Part shown: one piece after another, positions 57,554-64,000 of the stretch
Layout: each line of letters opens with the position of its first letter
Position numbering within the stretch: the first letter of the stretch is position 1
Assembly (NCBI RefSeq): GCF_049532985.1
Contig: NZ_CP186693.1
Location: 2,604,001 to 2,668,000 of the forward strand
Reading direction: 5' to 3'
DNA from: Promicromonospora sp049532985
GTDB lineage: Bacteria > Actinomycetota > Actinomycetes > Actinomycetales > Cellulomonadaceae
Length of the DNA: 64,000 nucleotides
Translations under genes and position numbers: made by a program
Notes under the pieces: generated by a model
Seen by the model: only the letters and a program-made list of their open reading frames with translations
Databases searched by the model: none
Told to the model about the DNA's origin: nothing

Positions 57554-58552
57554 ATGCACCGCTCGCTCGCCCGAATCGGCGCCGCCCTCGCGGCCGGCCT
57601 GCTGGCCCTGACCACCGCGGCCGGCCCCGCCGCCTCCGCACCGGCGCCCGGCCCCGCACCGGCGTCCGGCCCCGCACCGGCACCCGCCGAGGAACTGGAG
57701 CAGGCCCCGGCCACCGCCTCCCACCGGGTGCTGGCGTTCTACCAGACGATCTACGAGACCGGGTCGGACGGCGTGCGCCGGTACGTCGACCCCACGCCGC
57801 TGCTCGGCTCGGTCACCGACATGAACGTCGGCGCGATCCACCTCAACTCCGACGCGTCGCTCACGGTCAACGACATCCCCGCCGACCACGACGAGCTCGA
57901 TGTCATGTGGGACGACCTGGCCACGATGCAGGACCAGGGCGTCACGGTCAGCGCGTTCCTCGGCGGGGCCGCGCCGGGCACCTACCGTTACCTGCGCGAG
58001 GACTTCGACCGGTTCTACCCCGTGCTGCGCGACTTCCTGCGCACGTACGGCCTGGACGGCGTCGACCTCGACATCGAGGAGACGTTCTCCCTGGCGGACA
58101 CGGTGCACCTGATCGACGCGCTGCGCGCCGACTTCGGCGCGGACTTCATCGTGACCCTGACGCCCGTGGCGACCGACATGGCCGGACGGACGAGCTTCTC
58201 CGGTGGCTTCTCCTACGCCGAGCTGGAGCGCCAGGCGGGCGACCGGATCGACTGGTACAACACGCAGTTCTACTGCGGCTGGGGCGACCTGCGCACCACG
58301 ACGGTCTACGACCAAATCCTCGCCAACGGCTTCACGCCGGACCGCGTGGTCGCCGGCACCGTCACCAACCCGGGCAACTGCAGCGGGTACGTGGACTGGC
58401 CCACCTTCGACGCGACGGTCGGCTCGCTCGTGGCGCAGCACGCGGACTTCGGCGGCGTCTTCGGCTGGGAGTACTTCAACTCCGTCGGGTACGACGGCGG
58501 CGCCCGGGAGACCTGGTTCTCGCACGCCGCGGACGTGGTGGCTGGTCGGTAG
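57554..58552 (+). CDS. Secreted GH18 protein, endo-beta-N-acetylglucosaminidase-like
   Basis: 332 residues. Signal peptide IGAALAAGLLALTTAAGPAA with cleavage near ASAPAP, and an APGPAPASGPAPAPA linker. The GH18 barrel has the signature DGVDLDIEE (DxxDxDxE) near residue 172, FLGGAAPGTYRYL before it and DWYNTQFYCGWG (near 235) after it. The size and single-domain form recall EndoH-type glycan-releasing enzymes more than modular chitinases. Its stop codon lies in the first of three 19-bp repeats. Confidence 0.88.
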   Translation: MHRSLARIGAALAAGLLALTTAAGPAASAPAPGPAPASGPAPAPAEELEQAPATASHRVLAFYQTIYETGSDGVRRYVDPTPLLGSVTDMNVGAIHLNSDASLTVNDIPADHDELDVMWDDLATMQDQGVTVSAFLGGAAPGTYRYLREDFDRFYPVLRDFLRTYGLDGVDLDIEETFSLADTVHLIDALRADFGADFIVTLTPVATDMAGRTSFSGGFSYAELERQAGDRIDWYNTQFYCGWGDLRTTTVYDQILANGFTPDRVVAGTVTNPGNCSGYVDWPTFDATVGSLVAQHADFGGVFGWEYFNSVGYDGGARETWFSHAADVVAGR

Positions 58553-58597
58553 GACGTCAGCTGGTCGGTAGGACGTCAGCTGGTCGGCAAGAGGTCA
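58541..58597. repeat. Three tandem 19-bp repeats across the GH18 stop
   Basis: GCTGGTCGGTAGGACGTCA occurs at 58541 and 58560 and with three changes at 58579. The first copy includes the GH18 stop codon; the third is the left part of the long palindrome. Confidence 0.75.
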
Positions 58598-58646
58598 GGT
58601 GGTCGGCAGCCCGGGCTGCCGACCACCTGACCTTTTGCCGACCAGC
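58579..58646. terminator. 34-bp palindrome without loop, probable terminator
   Basis: Arms 58579-58612 and 58613-58646 pair throughout (one G-T wobble) around CCC-GGG. The strand after the centre contains CCTTTTG. It lies after GH18 and 266 bp before the next gene. Confidence 0.65.
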
Positions 58647-58911
58647 ACGAGGGTGCCGCGGGCGGCGGCGCCCCGGGACGGCGGCTCGGGACGCCCCCGG
58701 GGGAGGCGCCTTCGGGAATCGGCGGGCGGCAGCGCGGGTTCTCCGGGGAGGGTACTCGGCCGGTGCGCGCCGTCCGCTGGCACGTCCCGGTCCGCATGGT
58801 GAGAAGTCCGGGCCTCCTCCTGGTCAACTCCGGATCTGCCGCCTATACCTCGCCACGACCAACCGCCCACCGCGCGACCACCGAGCTCAACACGTTGCGA
58901 GGAGCCCACGC
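58647..58911. other. Gap before the FMN reductase gene
   Basis: Holds the promoter of the two flavin reductase genes; CCTATACCTC near 58840 looks like a -10 element. I see no gene or other repeat. Confidence 0.35.
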
Positions 58912-59523
58912 ATGACCTCACCGACCTCTCCGATCTCCGTCCCGCCCGCAGCCACGGTCGTGGTCCTCTCCGGGAACCCCCGTCCCGGGTCGCGCACGCT
59001 GCACGCCGCCGAGGTGGCGGCCCACGGCATCGCCACCCACCTCGGTATCGACGACGTCACCACGATCGACCTGGCCACGTTCGCCACCGAGATCCTGGCC
59101 CCCGAGCACCCGACGGCCGACGCGGCCAAGGAGCGCCTCGCGGACGCCACCGTCGCCGTGATCGCCACCCCCGTCTACAAGGCGGCGTACACCGGCCTGC
59201 TCAAGGCGTTCCTCGACCTGTACGGCAACGACGGCCTGGCCGGCGTGGTGGCCGTGCCGCTCGTGGTCTCGGGCAGCCCCGCACACGCGCTGGCCGGCGA
59301 GGTGCACCTGCGGCCCGTGCTCGTCGAGCTGGGCGCCGTGGTACCGACCCGCTCACTGACCGTCACCGAGGCGCAGCTCGCCGACCTGGACGGCGTCGTC
59401 GGCACGTGGCTGGCGGGCGCGGGCGAGCCGCTGCGTCGGGCGGCCGGGTTCGCCGTCGACCCGGACGGTGCGCCCGTCCGGGTGGGCGCAGGAGTGGGCA
59501 GCACGCAGGAGGTCGTGCGATGA
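58912..59523 (+). CDS. NAD(P)H-dependent FMN reductase, flavodoxin-like
   Basis: 203 residues. VVVLSGNPRPGSRTLHAAEVAA near 17-38 is the FMN phosphate loop, and VIATPVYKAAYTGLLKAFLDLYG near 90 is the second flavin segment of the SsuE/ArsH-type reductases. ATG 58912 follows GAGGAG. The stop overlaps the next gene (ATGA), so the two are coupled, which suggests a flavin supply pair for a monooxygenase located elsewhere. Confidence 0.9.
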   Translation: MTSPTSPISVPPAATVVVLSGNPRPGSRTLHAAEVAAHGIATHLGIDDVTTIDLATFATEILAPEHPTADAAKERLADATVAVIATPVYKAAYTGLLKAFLDLYGNDGLAGVVAVPLVVSGSPAHALAGEVHLRPVLVELGAVVPTRSLTVTEAQLADLDGVVGTWLAGAGEPLRRAAGFAVDPDGAPVRVGAGVGSTQEVVR

Positions 59524-60083
59524 CCGCCGAGAACATCGACCTGTCCGCCCTGGAGGAGCTCTTGGCCCAGCAGGACGAGCCCCAGCTCAGCCCCGAGGAG
59601 TTCAAGACGGTCTTCCGCAACCACCCCGCGGGCGTCGCCGTCGTGGCGCTGCTGCACGAGGGCCGGCCCGTCGGCTTCACCGCCACGTCGGTGATCTCGG
59701 TGTCGGCCGCTCCCCCGCTGCTCGCCTTCTCCCTCGCCTCCACCTCCTCGTCCTGGCCCGCGATCTCCGAGGCGAGCACCCTTGCGGTCAGCTTCCTCGC
59801 CGACCATCAGGACGACGTCTCGGCCCGCTTCGCCACCAGCGGCATCGACCGCTTCGCGGACGGCGGCTGGACCCCCCTGCCCACGGGCGAGCCCGTGATC
59901 GACGGTGCCGTGTCCTGGTTCCGCGCGCGCGTGGTGCAGCGCACCCCGATCGGCGACAGCTACCTGGTCTCGCTGCGCGCCCTCGCGTCGAGCCTGACCA
60001 ACGGTGGCAGCGAGCCCGACGCCTCACCGCTGGTCTACAAGAACCGCGCCTACCACCGCATCGGCGACGACACCGCGATCTGA
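59520..60083 (+). CDS. Flavin reductase domain protein (HpaC-like)
   Basis: 187 residues. VFRNHPAGVAVVALLHEGRPVGFTATSVISVSAAPPLLAFSLA (residues about 30-72) is the split-barrel flavin-binding core, and the end YHRIGDD is typical. The first 28 residues are an acidic extension. Such enzymes reduce FMN or FAD with NAD(P)H for two-component monooxygenases. It overlaps the previous gene by 4 bp. Confidence 0.9.
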   Translation: MTAENIDLSALEELLAQQDEPQLSPEEFKTVFRNHPAGVAVVALLHEGRPVGFTATSVISVSAAPPLLAFSLASTSSSWPAISEASTLAVSFLADHQDDVSARFATSGIDRFADGGWTPLPTGEPVIDGAVSWFRARVVQRTPIGDSYLVSLRALASSLTNGGSEPDASPLVYKNRAYHRIGDDTAI

Positions 60084-60111
60084 GGGATCGCGCGTCCGGA
60101 CCCGTCGCGCG

Positions 60112-60159
60112 CCCGGTGATCGGGCCCAGAACCGGCTGGTTCCGGGCCCGGTCACCGGG
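60112..60159. terminator. Bidirectional hairpin terminator
   Basis: 16-bp stem (60112-60127 with 60144-60159, one T-G wobble), extended by an inner GAACC/GGTTC pair, between the convergent flavin reductase and AKR genes. Confidence 0.7.
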
Positions 60160-60192
60160 TAGGCCACGACGCCGGTCTCGGACCGGGTCCGC

Positions 60193-61212
60193 TCACGCCT
60201 CCAGCAGGTCCGGGCGCGGGTGCCGCACCCCCTGGACGGCGTCGCGCGGGATGACGGCGCCGATCACCGCCACCTCCTCGGCCGTCAGCACCAGCGACGC
60301 CGCCGCGACGTTCTGCTCCAGGTAGCGCAGCCGCTTGGTCCCCGGGATGGGCACCACGTCGTCGCCCTGCGCCAGCAGCCACGCGAGCGCGAGCTGCGCG
60401 GTGGTCACGCCGCGGTCGGCCGCCAGGGTCTCGAGGGCGCGCACCAGCGCCCGGTTGTGCTCGAACGCCTCGCCGGCGTACCGGGCGTGGCTGCAGCGCA
60501 CGTCGTCGGCCGCGAGGGAGTCGGTCGAGTCCACGGTGCCGGTGAGGATGCCGCGGCCCAGCGGGGAGAACGGCACGAACCCGATGCCGAGCTCGCGCAG
60601 CGCGGGCAGCACGGCGTCCTCCGGGTCCCGGGTCCACAGCGAGTACTCGCTCTGCACCGCGGTGACCGGGTGCACGGCGTGCGCGCGCCGCACGGTCTCG
60701 GCGCCCGCCTCGGACAGCCCGATCGCACGCACCTTGCCCGCCGCGACCAGCTCACCCAGGGCGCCGACCGTCTCCTCGACCGGCACCTGCGGGTCCACCC
60801 GGTGCAGGTAGTAGAGGTCCAGGTGGTCGGTGCCGAGGCGGCCGAGCGACCGGTCGACGGCGCGGCGCACGTACTCCGGGCGGCCGTCGACGGGACGCCC
60901 GTCCGGGTGGCCGCCCGCGGGCGGCAGTCCGAGCTTGCTCGCCAGCACGATCCGGTCGCGCTGCGGGCCGAGCACCCGGCCGATCAGCTCCTCGTTGCGG
61001 CCGTGACCGTAGACGTCGGCGGTGTCGATCAGGGTCACGCCCAGGTCGAGGGCGCGCAGCAGCACCGCCTCGGCCTCGGCGGCGTCGGCGGGGCCGTAGG
61101 AGTCGGCGACGGACATGCCGCCGAACCCGACCGCGGAGACGGTCAGGGCGTGCGGGCCGGAACCCAGGGTGCGGGCGGGGACGGGCGCGGTGGGGCTGCT
61201 GGCTGTGGTCAT
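60193..61212 (-). CDS. Aldo/keto reductase
   Basis: 339 residues. Tetrad D63 and Y68 (LIDTADVYGHGRNEE), K93 (LASKLG) and H137 (LYYLHRVDP), with the NADP segment VVPIPGTKRLRYLEQN near 300. It resembles YajO/Tas-type reductases of broad specificity. The physiological substrate is not shown by the context. Confidence 0.92.
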   Translation of the reverse strand: MTTASSPTAPVPARTLGSGPHALTVSAVGFGGMSVADSYGPADAAEAEAVLLRALDLGVTLIDTADVYGHGRNEELIGRVLGPQRDRIVLASKLGLPPAGGHPDGRPVDGRPEYVRRAVDRSLGRLGTDHLDLYYLHRVDPQVPVEETVGALGELVAAGKVRAIGLSEAGAETVRRAHAVHPVTAVQSEYSLWTRDPEDAVLPALRELGIGFVPFSPLGRGILTGTVDSTDSLAADDVRCSHARYAGEAFEHNRALVRALETLAADRGVTTAQLALAWLLAQGDDVVPIPGTKRLRYLEQNVAAASLVLTAEEVAVIGAVIPRDAVQGVRHPRPDLLEA

Positions 61213-61288
61213 GCCCGCAGCGCACCACCGGCGCCCGCCGTCGGCAAGGTGCGGCGTCAGGCTCTCGGATGGCGAGACGGCGGGAAGG

Positions 61289-62320
61289 TCACCAGGACGG
61301 CAGCCCCAGCGCCGCCAGGGCCGAGCGCAGCCGCTCCCGCCCCCGCAGCGAACCGTGCCCGCGCAGCCGGGACAGCACGCGGCCGGCCCACCCGCCGTCG
61401 AGCCCTTGGGCGCGGTAGAACTCCGTCATGCGCCGCTCGTAGGCGGCCAGGGGGCGGAGCTGCCGCGTCGTGTCGTAGGTCTCGTGGTGCAGCACGACGG
61501 TCTGCGGCAGGCGCGGTGTGACCCGGCCGGCGAAGGCCGGATCGGGTCTGCCGACGAGCAGCCCCACGACGGGCGCGGTGCCCCGGGGCAGCCGCAGCTC
61601 GGCCGCGAGCGCCTCGGGCCGGTCCCGGACGCCGTCGAGGTAGACGGTGCCCAGGCCCAGCGACTCGGCGGCGACTGCGGCGTTCTGGGCCGCGAGCGCC
61701 GTGTCGACGAACGCGGTGACCGTGGTCTCCAGGTACCCGGTCGCGTGCACGGCCGTGTTGCGCCGTTCGGCGAGGGTGCGCACGCGGGCCACGTCGGCGA
61801 CCCAGACGAGCAGGAGCGGGGCGTCGCGTACGTGCCCCTGCCTGCCCGCCAGGTCGGCCACGCGAGCCAGGCGGGCCGGGTCGGTGACGGCCACGACGCT
61901 CCAGAGCTGCAGGTCGCACGACGTGGGAGCGGACTGGGCGGCGGCCACCAGCGTGGGCAGCACCGAGGGTGGCAGCGGTCCGGGCAGGAACCGCCGGACC
62001 GAGCGGTGCCCGAGCTGGACGTCCAGCACGGACCGTGGCAGGTCGGCCGCGGCGGCGACGGCTGCGGCGACCTGGGGTGCGGCGGTGTCGGCCCGCCGGG
62101 CGGGTACGCCGTAGCGCGCGGCCACCTGGGCTCGGGCGGCTGCGAGCCGGCCGGCCCGCTCGGACGACTGGGGGTCGTGCGCCTCGTCGCGCACGGCCTG
62201 GGTCGCGGGGTCGGGCTGGTGCGCCCGGGGTGCTCGGGTGATCCGGGCCGGCACGCGGGCCGGCGGTACGGGAGCTGTCTCGGTCGGGGTGGTGACCTGA
62301 AAGGCGTCGATGGCTGTCAT
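61289..62320 (-). CDS. Nitroreductase family protein
   Basis: 343 residues. The FMN-binding start LDVQLGHRSVRRFLPGPLPP near 125 and AAQSAPTSCDLQLWSVVAV near 155 are as in NfsA/Frp-type NADPH oxidoreductases; VYLDGVRDRPEALAAELRLP near 245 follows. The first 115 residues are a Pro/Ala/Arg-rich region longer than in E. coli NfsA. ATG 62320 is chosen because upstream codons read through low-complexity sequence. Confidence 0.86.
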   Translation of the reverse strand: MTAIDAFQVTTPTETAPVPPARVPARITRAPRAHQPDPATQAVRDEAHDPQSSERAGRLAAARAQVAARYGVPARRADTAAPQVAAAVAAAADLPRSVLDVQLGHRSVRRFLPGPLPPSVLPTLVAAAQSAPTSCDLQLWSVVAVTDPARLARVADLAGRQGHVRDAPLLLVWVADVARVRTLAERRNTAVHATGYLETTVTAFVDTALAAQNAAVAAESLGLGTVYLDGVRDRPEALAAELRLPRGTAPVVGLLVGRPDPAFAGRVTPRLPQTVVLHHETYDTTRQLRPLAAYERRMTEFYRAQGLDGGWAGRVLSRLRGHGSLRGRERLRSALAALGLPSW

Positions 62321-62576
62321 GAGTGCTCCGTGGGGTGGACGGAAGGCCAGACACTCATGCCGCGGGCCCTTCGTCAATGCCCCAGTTCGGCGTCTCACAT
62401 GCCGGTCGGGCGACGGGGGACCGCTGTCGCGCCTGATGACGGGGCTGGCTCCGCCGACCGCCCACTATATGGACTCTTTGCCGGATTGGTTGACTCGTCG
62501 GATTTTTTCCCGTCTCATTCCCGCCGCACTGCACGGGGCGGTGTCACCGACGTTCCCGATCCGAGGAGGAAGACAC

Positions 62577-64000
62577 GTGACCACGACGAGAAGGCCCGCC
62601 ACGAGAAGGCGCGGACGCCGGGGGCCGGCCGCCACCGCGGCCGCCGTGCTGGTGTCCCTGGTGCTCGCGGGCTGCGGCGCCGGATCCGAGGCCTCGTCCG
62701 CGACCGTCCCGCAGGAGGACCGGTTCGGGGGCACGCTGAACATCGGCCTGGCCGCCGAGCCCAACGGGGTCGACGCCGCCGTCGTGAACCAGGTGTGGCG
62801 CACCGCGGCCCGCGCGCTGACGGACTCGCTGGTCTTCTTCAACCCGGAGACCAAGGAGATCGAGCCCTGGCTGGCCACGGAGTGGACCGTCGAGGACGCT
62901 CGTGTCTACACGTTCACGCTGCGCGACGACGTGACGTTCCACGACGGCACCGCGCTGACGTCCGAGGTGGTCAAGCAGAACTTCGAGAGCCTGGACCGTC
63001 CCGGCATCCACTCCAGCGCCAAGACGATCGTCGAGGGCATCAAGGAGATCCGGACGCCGTCCGAGCACGTGGTCGAGGTGGAGTTCGCCGAGCCGAACGC
63101 GGCGTTCCTGGTGAGCCTGTCGCGGGCCCACGCCGGCATCGTCTCGGCGAAGACGGCCGCGCTCCCGGTCGAGGAGCGGCAGACGTTCCTGGACGGTTCC
63201 GGCCCGTTCTACCTGGAGGAGTACACGCCCAACCAGCGCATCGTGCTGAAGAAGCGCGAGGACTACGACTGGGCACCCGAGTACTTCGAACGCACCGGCC
63301 CGGCCTACCTCGACGAGGTGGTCTACAAGATCATCCCCGAGGACTCGGTGCGCAACGGCGCCGTCATCGGCGGTGAGGAGCTGCAGTTCGTCTACTGGGT
63401 CAACGCCAAGTACGTGGACCAGCTCGAGGCCGCGGGCCTGACCATCACCGAGACCACCAACCCCGCGACGGGCACGGAGTGGCCGGTCAACACCTCGTCG
63501 GAGATCCTCAAGGACGTCCGCGTGCGCCAGGCCCTGCAGCACGGCATCGACCGCGCGGAGTTCACCCAGCTGGTCTCGGGTGGTTACGACGAGGCCGCGA
63601 CGGGCCCGCTCAGCAGGGCCAACCCCTTCTACTCCGACCAGAGCGAGTTCCTCACGTACGACCCGGAGCTGTCGGCGCGGCTCCTGGACGAGGCCGGCTG
63701 GTCCGAGACGGGTGAAGACGGCATCCGGGTGAACGCCGACGGCGACCGCCTCTCCTTCCGCTTCCCGCGCGACGGCGCCGCCGAGCAGGTGGTGCAGGCG
63801 CAGTGGAAGGAGCTCGGCATCGAGCTGGTCCTCGACCCGCCGCTGGACGCCGAGGCGAACGAGAAGCTGCTGTCGGGCGAGTACGACATCGCCTACTGGT
63901 ACCACTCCACGCCCGACCCGGACGTGCTGCGGGCCAACTACGGCGTCGCGACGGGCTCGAACCGCTCGTTCATCGCGGACGACGACGCCCGGGGTCAGGA
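62577..64000 (+). CDS. ABC transporter substrate-binding lipoprotein, family 5 (partial)
   Basis: At least 474 residues, cut by the window edge. Lys/Arg-rich start, hydrophobic segment and lipobox LVLAGC near residue 32. The family 5 pattern follows: GGTLNIGLAAEPNGVD near 51, IEPWLATEWTVEDARVYTFTLRDDVTFHDGT, and VRVRQALQHGIDRAEF near 315. Family 5 binds oligopeptides, nickel or, in actinobacteria, oligosaccharides. GTG 62577 follows GAGGAGGAAG. Permease and ATPase genes probably follow beyond the edge. Confidence 0.93.
   Translation, partial: MTTTRRPATRRRGRRGPAATAAAVLVSLVLAGCGAGSEASSATVPQEDRFGGTLNIGLAAEPNGVDAAVVNQVWRTAARALTDSLVFFNPETKEIEPWLATEWTVEDARVYTFTLRDDVTFHDGTALTSEVVKQNFESLDRPGIHSSAKTIVEGIKEIRTPSEHVVEVEFAEPNAAFLVSLSRAHAGIVSAKTAALPVEERQTFLDGSGPFYLEEYTPNQRIVLKKREDYDWAPEYFERTGPAYLDEVVYKIIPEDSVRNGAVIGGEELQFVYWVNAKYVDQLEAAGLTITETTNPATGTEWPVNTSSEILKDVRVRQALQHGIDRAEFTQLVSGGYDEAATGPLSRANPFYSDQSEFLTYDPELSARLLDEAGWSETGEDGIRVNADGDRLSFRFPRDGAAEQVVQAQWKELGIELVLDPPLDAEANEKLLSGEYDIAYWYHSTPDPDVLRANYGVATGSNRSFIADDDARGQ

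Noticed and set aside
58579..58646. Phage or plasmid attachment site
   Set aside because: No integrase, tRNA gene or other mobility gene lies nearby; a terminator or palindromic element fits better.

Overview
The window is about 64 kb of very GC-rich (roughly 72% by eye) actinobacterial chromosome. Start-codon use (many GTG, one TTG, one probable ATC), the argCJBDFR-GH order, infC-rpmI-rplT, pheST, PadR/permease-prefix pairs and the load of secreted glycoside hydrolases suggest a polysaccharide-degrading soil or plant-associated member of the Micrococcales, such as the Promicromonosporaceae or Cellulomonadaceae. This is inferred from gene content, not from a 16S gene. I see no tRNA, rRNA, CRISPR array, insertion sequence or prophage.

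Layout. 1-3.9 kb: start of glmS, a small unknown protein, tyrS, a VOC protein and a WYL regulator. 4.0-20.5 kb: a sugar-use island that reads as an oxidative (non-phosphorylated) L-fucose pathway. It holds a lipoprotein and two permeases of a CUT1 ABC importer, a 646-residue unrecognised enzyme, an RraA-fold protein, an aldo/keto reductase, an amidohydrolase-2 lactonase, a GntR/FCD regulator, an SGNH hydrolase, a 1308-residue secreted beta-helix enzyme (GH141-like), an FAH-family hydrolase, an SDR and a GH29 alpha-L-fucosidase. 20.6-26.3 kb: MFS transporter, ATP-grasp ligase, PadR regulator with a membrane protein, 3-methyladenine glycosylase, small P-loop kinase. 26.3-35.0 kb: the complete arginine operon, nearly every junction overlapping. 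35.1-44.5 kb: acetyltransferase, quinone oxidoreductase, a repeat-filled 820-bp gap, secreted GH43, trans-aconitate methyltransferase, GH15, a secreted unknown and a secreted SGNH esterase. 44.6-53.9 kb: SDR, pheT, pheS, TetR with its oxidoreductase, RNA cyclic phosphodiesterase, GerW-like protein, TrmH methyltransferase, rplT, rpmI, infC. 55.3-64 kb: Fur-family regulator with catalase, GH18, a two-gene flavin reductase operon, aldo/keto reductase, nitroreductase, and the start of a peptide/oligosaccharide-binding lipoprotein.

How the genes fit together. In the fucose island the secreted enzyme would release fucosylated fragments, the ABC importer (no ATPase here, so a shared MsiK-type ATPase is likely) would take them up, GH29 would free L-fucose, and the AKR, lactonase, SDR and FAH-family enzymes match four steps from fucose to pyruvate and lactate. 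The fuconate dehydratase expected between lactonase and SDR is missing; the RraA-like and 646-residue proteins are the unexplained members. Three near-identical sites (consensus CGATTATCGATTA) lie before the importer, before the GntR gene and between the SGNH and beta-helix genes, which suggests one GntR regulon. Other well-formed palindromes lie beside padR, tam, fur, argC and the small gene at 1156.

A second theme is a set of very long, nearly perfect hairpins between genes (stems of 20 to 36 bp), several without a loop, and a minisatellite of about 60 bp before the GH43 gene.
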